The notes beneath the pieces were generated by a model. The model was not told the origin of the DNA, did not search any database, and saw only the letters and a list, made by a program, of their open reading frames with translations. Below, piece by piece: positions 1 to 7,957 of a stretch of DNA of 34,890 nucleotides (the stretch's first letter is position 1; each line of letters opens with the position of its first letter). The stretch is from NCBI GenBank assembly GCA_026419655.1, contig JANZZA010000274.1, forward strand, positions 1 to 34,890, in the 5' to 3' direction. Source of the stretch: Armatimonadota bacterium. GTDB lineage: Bacteria; Armatimonadota; Zipacnadia; Zipacnadales; FEN-943. A program made the position numbers and the translations under genes.

Positions 1-8
1 CGGCTGCC

Positions 9-635
9 CTATCGGTGGTCTTCGTGCCACTGCTTGATTGCTTCGAGGGCTTCGGGGGTGCCGATTTTGTCTAAGGCTGTGAGGGCTGCTTGCTGAATTG
101 CCGGGGCCGGGTCGTTGAGAAGGTTGATCAGGGCAGGCACCGCGGCAGGATGACCTATTTCTCCGAGGGCATCAATGGCGGCTTCCCGTGTAGCCAGACT
201 CTCGGCATGGGCGCACTCCAGCAGCGGCTTTAGCGCTCTCAGGTCCTTGATAAGTCCGAGAGCTTCCGCGGCGCCGGTCCGGACCAGCTCGTCGGGGTCC
301 TTCAGCCGACTGATAAGAGCCGGCACAGCGTCTTCTCCAAAATCCTCCAGCGCATCCCGCGCGGCGTCGCGGACGATTTCTTCAGCGTCGCCAAGGCGCT
401 CAATGAGGGCCGCTACGGCTTGGGGCGGCCGCAGGCGCCTAAGTATTAGTGCCGCCCCGACCCGCGCTCTGGAGTTTCCCTGCCGCAACTGCTCAAGCAC
501 TGCTGGCACCGCCGCGGCGCCCAAGGCCGCGAGACCACTTACAGCCTCTTCCCGCTCCTGCTGTTCTCTGCTGCCAAGCTTCGCGATGAGCTGGTTCAAC
601 TTCCACCGCGTGAGCAAGTCCTTCAGCCCGCCCAT
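9..635 (-). CDS. HEAT-repeat (PBS-lyase-like) protein
   Basis: The 208-residue product is almost wholly built of HEAT-like helical pairs of about 31 residues. Examples are the units around DALEDFGEDAVPALISRL, EALGLIKDLRALKPLL and DALGEIGHPAAVPALINLL. Such alpha-solenoids act as protein-binding scaffolds, and some phycobilin lyases share the fold. No catalytic motif is visible, so a cytosolic scaffold is the safest reading. There is no signal peptide. The ATG at 635 follows a strong AAGGGGG ribosome site. It is the last gene of a minus-strand set led by the amidohydrolase. The gap of 330 bases from the DUF6785 gene makes independent expression possible. The specific partner cannot be inferred. 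Confidence 0.85.
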   Translation of the reverse strand: MGGLKDLLTRWKLNQLIAKLGSREQQEREEAVSGLAALGAAAVPAVLEQLRQGNSRARVGAALILRRLRPPQAVAALIERLGDAEEIVRDAARDALEDFGEDAVPALISRLKDPDELVRTGAAEALGLIKDLRALKPLLECAHAESLATREAAIDALGEIGHPAAVPALINLLNDPAPAIQQAALTALDKIGTPEALEAIKQWHEDHR

Positions 636-965
636 CGTGCGTCCCCCTTGCCTGCAAGGCTTTAAGACGCGCTCGCGCCGCGCGCCTCCCCATTGTTAAT
701 GTTATACCCGCTGTGGATGCTCTAATCCGCCAAATAGACAAAAATCCGGACACACGCTTCAAGTGCCACGCTTGAAGCTTGCGTGAACTTCTGCGAGAAC
801 GGTCCGGAGGGTCCTTGTGGAGTTAACTCATAAAGAGGGGGGCTTTAGCACTGCCTTCTCGGGGCGTCGCCGGCTCTACGCCGGGCACGCTGTGGCGCTC
901 GCGGACGCGGCAGGTGGCGGCTCACCCGTCGCGTAGTGGTTCACTTCCCAATGGGGCTGCCGACG
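636..965. other. Intergenic stretch with one hairpin
   Basis: This 330-base gap lies downstream of the DUF6785 stop and upstream of the HEAT gene, both on the minus strand. It holds the inverted repeat annotated at 753-785. On the minus strand there is a possible -10 box TATAAC near 697-702, without a convincing -35. I see no gene or RNA gene in it. Confidence 0.5.
753..785. terminator. Hairpin, possible transcription end
   Basis: GCTTCAAG at 756-763 pairs with CTTGAAGC at 771-778, with a seven-base loop. Outer CACGC (753-757) and GCGTG (781-785) could extend the stem with a small bulge. There is no run of T after it on either strand, so it is not a classic intrinsic terminator. It may be a processing or stabilising structure after the DUF6785 gene. 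Confidence 0.35.
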
Positions 966-3023
966 CTAGAAGGGCATCTGGGAAATGCTCTGGGACACGA
1001 GGGTGAATGCTATAGCCAGCATGCCGATTAGACCCATTCCGCAGGTGAAACCCGCGTAAAGCACCGGCGTCCACCGCCGCCAGTTATCTTCTCCGAAGCG
1101 ATGCCGCAGGTACAGGTGGCCTATCAGGGCGCCGATGAACTGGGGTATCGCAAAATGGGGGATCATGCCCAGGCCTCGAATGAAGCCATAGATAAGCAGC
1201 ACCGGCAGGCGCAGGAGATTCAGTACCCCGTAGGCTCCCACGCCAAACACCAGCCCAGCTACCATCAGCCAGGGCTTTATCGCCCGCAGGAAAATCTCCT
1301 TGTGGCCGCCCTCTGTCGTCGCCGAGAACCAGAGCCACTGGTTTAGCGCAGTGAAGTCCCAATATTTTTGCGCATAGGGATAAGCTTCGGACGGGATTGG
1401 GCGCAGCTTCCAGATATAGCTCCAGAACAGGAAGCTGCAGAAAAGCATGACTGGGAACATGAGAAGCTCTGTCTTCACGATGCTGGTGATGCGCGTGCCT
1501 GTCAGCTCGATCTCCCGGAAGCGCTGGGCCTGGGCTCCGTAATTGGCAAGCGGGATGGGCGCAAACCAGATGTCAACGCCCTTGTAGCCGCTGAGGATAA
1601 AGGTGGCTTCTCGGATCATTGGAAAGGCCACAAATTGGCCCGTAAGACCGATCATGCGAGCATTGATGTACGACTCCACTGGCGTCCAAATAAAGCCATA
1701 AAGCACGACCCACCAGACGGGGAAGCGTGGTACCAGCTTGGCGCACAGCACCACGTACCCAACGGTGGCCACCAGCCAGATGCCCAGCATCGCCCAAACG
1801 TTATAATCACCTCGGCCGGCGGGCGGTTGGCCGAGGGTAAAGCCGCCGCGGACGCCCTGCCGCGCTGCTTCCCGCCACTGTACCCACATCTTCCACATCC
1901 CCAGGAAGGCCACTGCGAAAGCTGTCCCGATGCCGAAAGACAGCCAGATGTCAATGGACGCCGCCCAGACTGTGCGGGTGGTCTCCATCCCCGGGCGCCA
2001 CGTTGGCATGTGACCGGTGACCTGAGCGATGGGATTGATGATGATTGTGGCGATTGCCGCGGCAAAGCTGCCGGCTACCATCCAGAAGGGCAGAACAAGG
2101 CCCACGAGGACGTCGGCCAGATTTGTGCCGATGCCTGTGGCCGCTGCTGGCAAGAACCGCTCGGTACCCTGCGTGAAGTCTATCCACGGGATGGGCAGGA
2201 TCTGCAGAGGCTTGAGAAGGACGACGCTCGTCAACGTAGGAATGGCCACGTAAATGACGCCAAAAACAATGCCCATCATGGTGCCGATGGAGAAGATGCG
2301 CCAGCGCCAGGTTTCCTCTTTGCGCGAGGATTCGGCGAGGGCCGTGGCGCCCTGGGCGGTGACCGGCGCCAGAGGAAAAGGCAGCTTTTCGCCGTCCGAG
2401 ACCAGTCGGAACAGAACGTAGCCGAAGGAGAACCAGGCCAGGCGGCTGAGGATGGTGGTCCCTATCGCCACCGCAATGGCCGGGTACCAGTCAGGATGAA
2501 GGAAGGTGCGGTTGCGGACGGCCCAGGAATCGGGCGGCGGAGCCACCCAGATCGGGACTTGCTCGCCCAGGCCGGCAGGTGCATTAGCCCGCAGAAACTG
2601 GGCCCAGATGAGCCCCGCGAATAGGCCGCCGGAAAGCTGCAGTACCCCGCCGATGGTGCTGGAGAGCCCGTCGGCCATGTAGTAGAGCACGTAGATTTCC
2701 TGGCGGCTCAGGATTTGGAAGGAACGCCGGGCGACTTCTGTAAAGAGGATAATAGTTGTCCACTGCGCCGCCGGACCAAGGGACTGGCCAACCACGAGGC
2801 CCAGGTAGATGGACCCGGGCATCATCACAAAGCCCACAAACAGGGCGCCCAGGACCGTCTTCCAGTTGAACCCCTCACGGTACTCAGTCGGCGTCTCGAC
2901 AAGGTCACGATAGATAGCCAGTTCTTCAACTTCTCGCATGGGCAAGCCGCAATCACCCACCGAGGGAGGCTTGTCTGCCTCTTCGCCGCCCGGCCCGGCT
3001 TTCCTCCGGGCGCGGCGCAACAT
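966..3023 (-). CDS. DUF6785/DUF6784-type polytopic membrane protein (OPT-like)
   Basis: The 685-residue protein has a cytosolic N-terminal tail of about 50 residues, then a dozen or more hydrophobic segments from VLGALFVGFVMMPGSIYL to the final GMLAIAFTLV. Long soluble loops contain Trp-rich stretches. The layout recalls the DUF6785/DUF6784 family, which is related in shape to oligopeptide (OPT) transporters and is common in sugar-degrading lineages. Transport of a small organic solute across the inner membrane is likely by analogy, but the substrate is unknown. The start at 3023 has a poor ribosome site. Met29 at 2939 (MREVEELAIYRDL) is an alternative. It lies 307 bases below a sugar kinase on the same strand, which hints at uptake or export in carbohydrate metabolism. 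Confidence 0.65.
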   Translation of the reverse strand: MLRRARRKAGPGGEEADKPPSVGDCGLPMREVEELAIYRDLVETPTEYREGFNWKTVLGALFVGFVMMPGSIYLGLVVGQSLGPAAQWTTIILFTEVARRSFQILSRQEIYVLYYMADGLSSTIGGVLQLSGGLFAGLIWAQFLRANAPAGLGEQVPIWVAPPPDSWAVRNRTFLHPDWYPAIAVAIGTTILSRLAWFSFGYVLFRLVSDGEKLPFPLAPVTAQGATALAESSRKEETWRWRIFSIGTMMGIVFGVIYVAIPTLTSVVLLKPLQILPIPWIDFTQGTERFLPAAATGIGTNLADVLVGLVLPFWMVAGSFAAAIATIIINPIAQVTGHMPTWRPGMETTRTVWAASIDIWLSFGIGTAFAVAFLGMWKMWVQWREAARQGVRGGFTLGQPPAGRGDYNVWAMLGIWLVATVGYVVLCAKLVPRFPVWWVVLYGFIWTPVESYINARMIGLTGQFVAFPMIREATFILSGYKGVDIWFAPIPLANYGAQAQRFREIELTGTRITSIVKTELLMFPVMLFCSFLFWSYIWKLRPIPSEAYPYAQKYWDFTALNQWLWFSATTEGGHKEIFLRAIKPWLMVAGLVFGVGAYGVLNLLRLPVLLIYGFIRGLGMIPHFAIPQFIGALIGHLYLRHRFGEDNWRRWTPVLYAGFTCGMGLIGMLAIAFTLVSQSISQMPF

Positions 3024-3330
3024 TGGATAGGCTTTCTTCGTTTTCCCTTCATCTGTCGGCTTTCGCCAGGCGCCGCTTGCTGTGCGTTCCTACCGGCCTA
3101 CAGGCACAGTCGTGGCTGGCAGGTGCCGGGGGTAGAGCGGCAAGGGAGCTGGTCAGTCAGCGCCCAGGGTCGAAGCAGCAGGAGAGAGTATCGGACAAGA
3201 GCTACGGCACCACGTCTCCCCGGGCACCTCCCTGCCTTCACAAAAACCTGTTCTGGATCAGCCTGAGCCATTTCGCATGACCGCCTTAAGGAATGTCCGT
3301 GAGACAGTTACGCAGCGGGCAAACCAGGGC
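3024..3330. other. Intergenic stretch, nothing recognised
   Basis: This is the 307-base space between the PfkB stop and the DUF6785 start on the minus strand. Short ORFs crossing it on the plus strand have no ribosome site and no family resemblance. I found no good -35/-10 pair and no strong hairpin. Confidence 0.4.
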
Positions 3331-4290
3331 CTAATCGCCGCCGGGCAGTCTTTCGGGCAATCTTTCCCCGCGGCGAAGGAGAGCCTGCACTTGGTCGAGA
3401 GTGGGCAAGCCCGCACGGCCGCCAAGGGCCTGACAACTCAGAGCCGCCGTGGCCGAAGCGAAGCGCATCGCATCTGGCAACGCCATCCTCCTGGCGAGGC
3501 CGAAGGCAAAGGCGCCATGATAGACATCGCCAGCGCCCGTGGTGTCAACAACGGGCTGCACTTCGAAGGCTGGCTGGTAGACTATCTCTCCGCTTGTGTC
3601 GCAGGCCACGCTCCCGCGGGCACCCATAGTCACCACAGCTACGCCACCGGCTTGCTTAGCTATTGCTGCTGCCGCAGCTTCGCAGGATTGTTCGCCGCTC
3701 CAGTTGAGGGCGCAGTCCTGTGGAAGGATTGGATAGTCCACCAGGCGCAAAAGCTGTGCGGTATGCTCGCCAAGGTGTTCTATGTCGGCCACAGTCGGGA
3801 TGCCCAGTTCGCGGCAGCGCTGGACAAGGGCAGTGGCAGCGGCAAGATGGTGAGTGTCCACCAGGACCACGCGGGCATTGCTGGCCCGGTCGTAGTCAAG
3901 CTCTTCGGGGGCTATGGTGCCGGTGGCCGGGGGCCGCCACAGGATTGCCCGCAGCCCCGTCGCCTTGTGTGCAACACAGAAGGCCCACTGGGAGCGGGCG
4001 CTGGGAATGACCTGCAGGCCCCAGGAGGCGTCTACGCCGACATGTTCAAAAGCCTCGCGGATTTTGCGCCCATAGTCGTCATCGCCGACGCGACCGATAA
4101 AGGCCACGCGGCCTCCCAGGCGCGCAATGGCAGCCGCGGCCGTAGCTGCCGGGCCCCCGCCCTGCTCTTCGAGTGCCAGCAAGGGGCGCTTCTGGTCGAG
4201 CTGTGGCCACTCCTCGCAGATACCGAGTGTGTCCCAGCAGCACGTGCCCAGGCACACTACGTCATATGCTGGTGCACAAGTGGCCTTCAT
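3331..4290 (-). CDS. PfkB-family carbohydrate kinase
   Basis: This protein phosphorylates a sugar or nucleoside with ATP, as ribokinase and fructokinase do. The 319-residue length is typical of the family. The N-terminal substrate-site glycines (EEQGGGPAATAAAAIARLGG, residues 41-60) are followed by FIGRVGDDDYG. The C-terminal signature TTGAGDVYHGAF holds the GAGD anion hole and catalytic Asp at 242-245. I place the start at Met19 of the longest frame (4290) because GGGGAG sits just upstream, and this also removes an overlap with the amidohydrolase. That gene ends 34 bases upstream on the same strand, so the two are probably co-transcribed. The substrate is not predictable. There is no membrane segment, so the enzyme is cytosolic. 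Confidence 0.88.
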   Translation of the reverse strand: MKATCAPAYDVVCLGTCCWDTLGICEEWPQLDQKRPLLALEEQGGGPAATAAAAIARLGGRVAFIGRVGDDDYGRKIREAFEHVGVDASWGLQVIPSARSQWAFCVAHKATGLRAILWRPPATGTIAPEELDYDRASNARVVLVDTHHLAAATALVQRCRELGIPTVADIEHLGEHTAQLLRLVDYPILPQDCALNWSGEQSCEAAAAAIAKQAGGVAVVTMGARGSVACDTSGEIVYQPAFEVQPVVDTTGAGDVYHGAFAFGLARRMALPDAMRFASATAALSCQALGGRAGLPTLDQVQALLRRGERLPERLPGGD

Positions 4291-4324
4291 AAGTCTCCCC
4301 GTCAGTGGAACTGGGAGCAATAAG

Positions 4325-5155
4325 CTAGTCGTTTGGTTCGCCAATGAGCCGCAGGATGTTGCCGCCGAGAATCTTGGCGGTGTCTTCGCGGCTCAGGCCC
4401 CAGCTGCGAATCCAGGCCAGGTCCTCGGCCAGCGCTGCCTGGTTATCGGGGTTCCACGGATAGTCCAGGCCATAAATGATTCGGTCTGGCCCAACGGTGT
4501 CGAGCAGCACGTCAATTCGCTGCCAGGTAATGCGGTAAACATTCGCCCGTCCCGAGCACTGGGTGAGGCCAGCGTAAACATTTCGGTTATTGTGCAGCAC
4601 GGCTAGTGCCTCATCGAAAAGGGCGTAGCCCCCGAGGTGGTCCATGATAATCTTAAGACAGGGGTGGCGCTGAGCGACTTCGTCAAGAAGCATGGGCCGA
4701 TAGGTATTCAGCAAGCCGCCGTGGGTGCCAGTGTGGATGTGCAGGGGGACGTTCAGCTCTTCAGCCGCCGCCCAGAACTCGTCAAGGGAAGGGTCGTTGA
4801 CCGCGATACCATGGACCGGTGGATGGACCTTGACGCCCTTGAGGCCCGCGCGGATGAGCTGGGCCAGCCTTTGTGCAGCGTCGCGCTGCGCGGGGTTGAT
4901 GGTGGCGAAACCGCGCAAATGTGGGTAGTCTTGCAGCTCGGCCAAAAGCCAGTCATTGGGGTCGGCGAAAGTCTGAGCCGCCTGCCCACCCCAGCCAAGG
5001 TTCTCGTGCTCAAAGGGCGCAAAGACCACGGCCCCGTCAACCTCATTCGCTTGCAGGATTTCAGCCAGCCGGGGCAAGGTCCCGTCTTGAGGGTTCGCGG
5101 ACAGTCCAAAGTGTGTTGCGCCGGTGTGGCAATGGCTGATAAAAACCTTCATCAT
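4325..5155 (-). CDS. Amidohydrolase family protein (amidohydrolase_2 type)
   Basis: This is a TIM-barrel metal-dependent hydrolase or decarboxylase of the PF04909 type. Visible metal-site landmarks are FISHCHTG at the N-terminus, PLHIHTGTHGG in mid-barrel, IIMDHLGG, and the late Asp in IIYGLDYPWNP. The predicted 276 residues match the compact members of this family. The frame is open further upstream, but that extension (to 5296) is low-complexity and overlaps the promoter. MMKVF at 5155 or 5152 is the sensible start, with a GGATGGTGA stretch a few bases ahead. It heads a unit with the PfkB kinase 34 bases downstream, so its substrate may be a sugar-derived acid or lactone. That last point is inference. 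Confidence 0.85.
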   Translation of the reverse strand: MMKVFISHCHTGATHFGLSANPQDGTLPRLAEILQANEVDGAVVFAPFEHENLGWGGQAAQTFADPNDWLLAELQDYPHLRGFATINPAQRDAAQRLAQLIRAGLKGVKVHPPVHGIAVNDPSLDEFWAAAEELNVPLHIHTGTHGGLLNTYRPMLLDEVAQRHPCLKIIMDHLGGYALFDEALAVLHNNRNVYAGLTQCSGRANVYRITWQRIDVLLDTVGPDRIIYGLDYPWNPDNQAALAEDLAWIRSWGLSREDTAKILGGNILRLIGEPND

Positions 5156-5189
5156 GGTGTCACCATCCGATCTTGCTGTCGGGGCACAG

Positions 5190-5218
5190 TTGTCATGCGT
5201 TCTCTGGCCGGATATTGT
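5190..5218 (+). promoter_or_regulatory. Candidate sigma70-type promoter for the membrane protein gene
   Basis: TTGTCA (5190-5195) and TATTGT (5213-5218) are separated by 17 bases. Transcription would begin near 5225 and give a leader of about 59 bases before the ATG at 5284. Confidence 0.4.
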
Positions 5219-5261
5219 TTTCGTGTATTGGCCGGAGCGGAATGTTCCTGGCCAGAACACC

Positions 5262-5290
5262 ATTATATATGCAAGCAGGTTACATGCCAA
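5262..5290 (-). promoter_or_regulatory. Strong candidate promoter for amidohydrolase-pfkB unit
   Basis: Read on the minus strand, TTGGCA (5290-5285) and a perfect TATAAT (5267-5262) are separated by 17 bases. Transcription would begin near 5255 and give a leader of about 100 bases before 5155. The -35 box begins one base inside the start codon of the divergent gene (5284), so the two genes share these bases. Confidence 0.6.
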
Positions 5291-7023
5291 AGCCAACCCG
5301 CGGGGAGATTGTTTTTGTTCTTCTCTGGGCGGCTTTCGTGGTAGTCCTCGCCGGCCTGCCCTATGTTATAGCTGCTTCCTGGGCCGGGCCTGACCGATAT
5401 TTCAGTGGCTTCATCGCCGCTGTGGACGACAGCAATGCTTATCTTGCGTGGACCCGCCAGGCTGCCGAAGGAAACCTGTTTCTGGCCAACCAGTACACCA
5501 CCGCTTTCCAAAATCCTCGCTTCTTCAGCCTGTTTTTCCAGGCCACGGGCTGGCTATGTCGGGTCTTCGGCCTGCAGCCCATAGAGGCTTTTCATCTAGC
5601 CCGGCTTGTTGGCGTCCCTGTGGCCCTTTACAGTTTCTACTGCCTCTGCGCCTTCGTGACAGCTCGGCGGCTTATCCGCGTTGCTGCTCTCGTTATCGCG
5701 TCGCTGTCGTCCGGCCTCGGCTGGTTGTTCGTACTGCACGCTTATGGCGGCGGCAGACCGAAAGCTTTCCCAATAGATTGCGCGGCCAACTGGCTGGTGA
5801 TGCCCGAGGCGGTGACTTATCTAAGTTTTCTCATCAATCCGCTGTTCACGTGGTCGCTGGCTCTACTTAGTGCCGGTTTGTTGTGGGCATGGGCGGCGTT
5901 GGCTGAAGGCAACTGGCTCCGCGGTCTTGTTGCTGGTCTCATCGTCCTGGTGCTCGGCAACATCCATACTTACGACATTCCTGCCGTCTGGCTGTCGGTG
6001 GTCTTTGGGGCCTGGCTTGCGGTAGTCTATTCCGGCCTGAAGCTGCCACGCGCAGTTGCCCTTGTCTGCTTGATCATTGCGGTATCTGCCCCTGGGCCCC
6101 TGTGGGCGTGGTACACATCTCAGGCGGATCCGGCCTGGCTGGCAAAAATAAACACGCCCACTCTCTCCCCAAGGCTGCTCGACTACGCCTTAGGGTTCGG
6201 GCTGGTGTTGCTGGCCGCGGTCGTTGGTGCGGCAGTTGCTTGGGCGCAGCGCCGAAAGAACTGGCGTCCCATGGCCGTAGTTTTTTGGGCCACAGTAACT
6301 TTCGCCCTGGCGTATGCCCCTGTAAGCTTTCAGCGCAAAATGATAGAGGGGGAACACCTGGCCTTGTCTTTGCTGGCAGCTATCGGTCTGGTGACAACGG
6401 CGGAAAGCCTCATGGGCCAGCGCCTGAGGAAAGGCTCAGCGGCGACAGCTCCTCGGCGGTCTCGCGCCGCTAATGTGCTCGTTGTTCTTGCTCTGTTCGT
6501 GGTCCTGACCGCGCCTTCTAATCTGGTATTTGTCGCAGATGCTCTTGGTCATGTGGCAGCGAACAATGCTGACCTGCTGGGCGTCCTTATGCCGCCAGTG
6601 TACTTGACCCATGATGAGGTGGTCGGGCTGGAGTGGCTTGCGTCCAACACTACCTTCGCCGACGTGGTCATGTCGTCGTCGCTCATTGGCAATCACATTC
6701 CTGCGTGGTCTCGTGCGCGGGTGGTGGCCGGCCACTGGGCTGAAACACTTAACCCGCGTGCCATGCTGCGAACTGTGACGACCTTTTACGCTCCCGGCAT
6801 TGACCCCACCATCCGCGAGGAAATACTGCGCAATACCGGCGCAACCTATGTGTGGTGGGGACAGTACGAGCGGCTAATACAGCGCTCCATGCAGGCGGCC
6901 GCCGAGCGGGCTGTCGGCGGGCCTGTAGAGACCCCTGACCCACCCCACAGGGGGCTTGCCAGCCTTGTTGAGGTCTTTTGCCAGGGCGATGTGGTGATCT
7001 ACCGCGTGCTTGCTCGCGACTAA
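5284..7023 (+). CDS. Polytopic membrane protein, GT-C glycosyltransferase-like
   Basis: The 579-residue product opens with a short cytosolic tail and a transmembrane helix. An extracytoplasmic loop follows with the acidic motif AAVDDSNAYLAWTRQAAEG. Many further hydrophobic helices come next, then a soluble C-terminal part of about 130 residues. An acidic pair in the first loop before a Tyr/Leu, followed by a dozen helices, is the layout of GT-C enzymes. These transfer sugars from polyprenyl phosphate carriers on the outer face of the membrane. The family call rests on layout, not on a unique motif. I chose ATG 5284 (MPKPTRGEI), which has AGCAGG upstream, over Met codons at 5173 and 5269. It is a single plus-strand gene, convergent with the MBL gene. 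Confidence 0.6.
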   Translation: MPKPTRGEIVFVLLWAAFVVVLAGLPYVIAASWAGPDRYFSGFIAAVDDSNAYLAWTRQAAEGNLFLANQYTTAFQNPRFFSLFFQATGWLCRVFGLQPIEAFHLARLVGVPVALYSFYCLCAFVTARRLIRVAALVIASLSSGLGWLFVLHAYGGGRPKAFPIDCAANWLVMPEAVTYLSFLINPLFTWSLALLSAGLLWAWAALAEGNWLRGLVAGLIVLVLGNIHTYDIPAVWLSVVFGAWLAVVYSGLKLPRAVALVCLIIAVSAPGPLWAWYTSQADPAWLAKINTPTLSPRLLDYALGFGLVLLAAVVGAAVAWAQRRKNWRPMAVVFWATVTFALAYAPVSFQRKMIEGEHLALSLLAAIGLVTTAESLMGQRLRKGSAATAPRRSRAANVLVVLALFVVLTAPSNLVFVADALGHVAANNADLLGVLMPPVYLTHDEVVGLEWLASNTTFADVVMSSSLIGNHIPAWSRARVVAGHWAETLNPRAMLRTVTTFYAPGIDPTIREEILRNTGATYVWWGQYERLIQRSMQAAAERAVGGPVETPDPPHRGLASLVEVFCQGDVVIYRVLARD

Positions 7024-7085
7024 TTTGCCATTCGGGAAGCAGGCCGGCGCAAGCGGGGAGGACAGAGGGCGCTGCGGCGCAAGGC

Positions 7086-7113
7086 TCTAGCGGGCGGCTC
7101 TTGGCGAGCTAGA
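7086..7113. terminator. Weak hairpin between convergent genes
   Basis: TCTAGC (7086-7091) pairs with GCTAGA (7108-7113) across a 16-base loop. It sits between the ends of two convergent genes, where a two-way terminator would be expected. There is no T tract, and the loop is long. Confidence 0.25.
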
Positions 7114-7941
7114 TTAGGTGTCCCCATCGTTTGCCAAGCCGACTGCCAGGTTATCCAGGTTCAGGGTCATTCCATCTGACGCCGCCCGAACTTCAAGGCC
7201 GGTTTCCTGGCTCATGCGCTCGGCGATTTCCCATGGCTTGTTGCGAAGTACGTTCATACCAAAGTGAGTTATTATCGCCAGCCCTGGGGCTGCTTCGGCG
7301 ATGAGCCGAGCCGCTGAGGCTGGGTTGAGGTGCGGCACGGCTGGCCCGTGGTCGCTGAAGAGCACAACGTTGACCAAGAGCAACTCGCACTCGCTGAAGG
7401 CCCGGCCGAGACCTTCGTGGTAGTAGGTGTCCGCAACGACCCCCACGCGGCCTCTGGCGTCGTCAAAGATGAGCCCGTAGGTCTCCACGCCGTGGTGAAG
7501 AGCTGCGGCGGTGCGAATAAGGAGGTCGCCAAGCTCATGCACGCTGCCAGGCGCCAGAGTCTCCCGGCGCGACACGAAACGCTGGACATACCGGCATAGG
7601 GGAGAGTCATCCTCGTAGGCGGCGCGAGGGGCCAGCAGCAATCCATTGCGGTATGTGCCGCCGTCGGTCATGGCCTCTATCATTACGTTGGCGTCGTTGG
7701 CGTGGTCCAGATGGTGGTGCGTGAGCACGACGGCATCTAGGGTGGTGGGGTCGAGCTTGGGCCGGCTGGCCCAGCAGCGCACCAGGCTGCCAGGGCCAGG
7801 ATCGAGAATGACGTTGCGTCCACCCATGCGCAGCCAGATGCCGCCAGAAGCCCGCAACTGCCGTGCCACGACGAACCTTGCCCCAGCCGTGCCTAGGAAC
7901 TTGAGGAAACGTTCCGGGTAGCGCTCAGCTGTACGGGGCAT
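7114..7941 (-). CDS. MBL-fold metal-dependent hydrolase
   Basis: This metallo-beta-lactamase-fold protein of 275 residues has the signature HHHLDH at residues 75-80 (ligands H75, H77, D79, H80), preceded by ILDPGPGSLVR. Later metal ligands are likely in GVVADTYYHEG and AIITHFGMNVL. The order resembles RNase Z-like and lactonase-like hydrolases without an RNA-binding arm. The start at 7941 (MPRTAERY) follows GAGGG and leaves 16 bases after the activase stop. The longer frame up to 7980 would overlap that gene. Close spacing on the same strand places it in one transcript with the activase. The substrate is unknown. A thioester or phosphoester linked to the activase pathway is possible but unproved. 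Confidence 0.82.
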   Translation of the reverse strand: MPRTAERYPERFLKFLGTAGARFVVARQLRASGGIWLRMGGRNVILDPGPGSLVRCWASRPKLDPTTLDAVVLTHHHLDHANDANVMIEAMTDGGTYRNGLLLAPRAAYEDDSPLCRYVQRFVSRRETLAPGSVHELGDLLIRTAAALHHGVETYGLIFDDARGRVGVVADTYYHEGLGRAFSECELLLVNVVLFSDHGPAVPHLNPASAARLIAEAAPGLAIITHFGMNVLRNKPWEIAERMSQETGLEVRAASDGMTLNLDNLAVGLANDGDT

Positions 7942-7957
7942 GGCAGGGCCCTCGCTA

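Noticed and set aside
1368..2624. Plus-strand open frame of about 418 codons
   Set aside because: It is antisense to the DUF6785 gene and has the His/Asp/Gly-rich composition of a shadow frame.
3277..4323. Plus-strand open frame of about 348 codons
   Set aside because: It is antisense to the PfkB kinase, which has clear family motifs.
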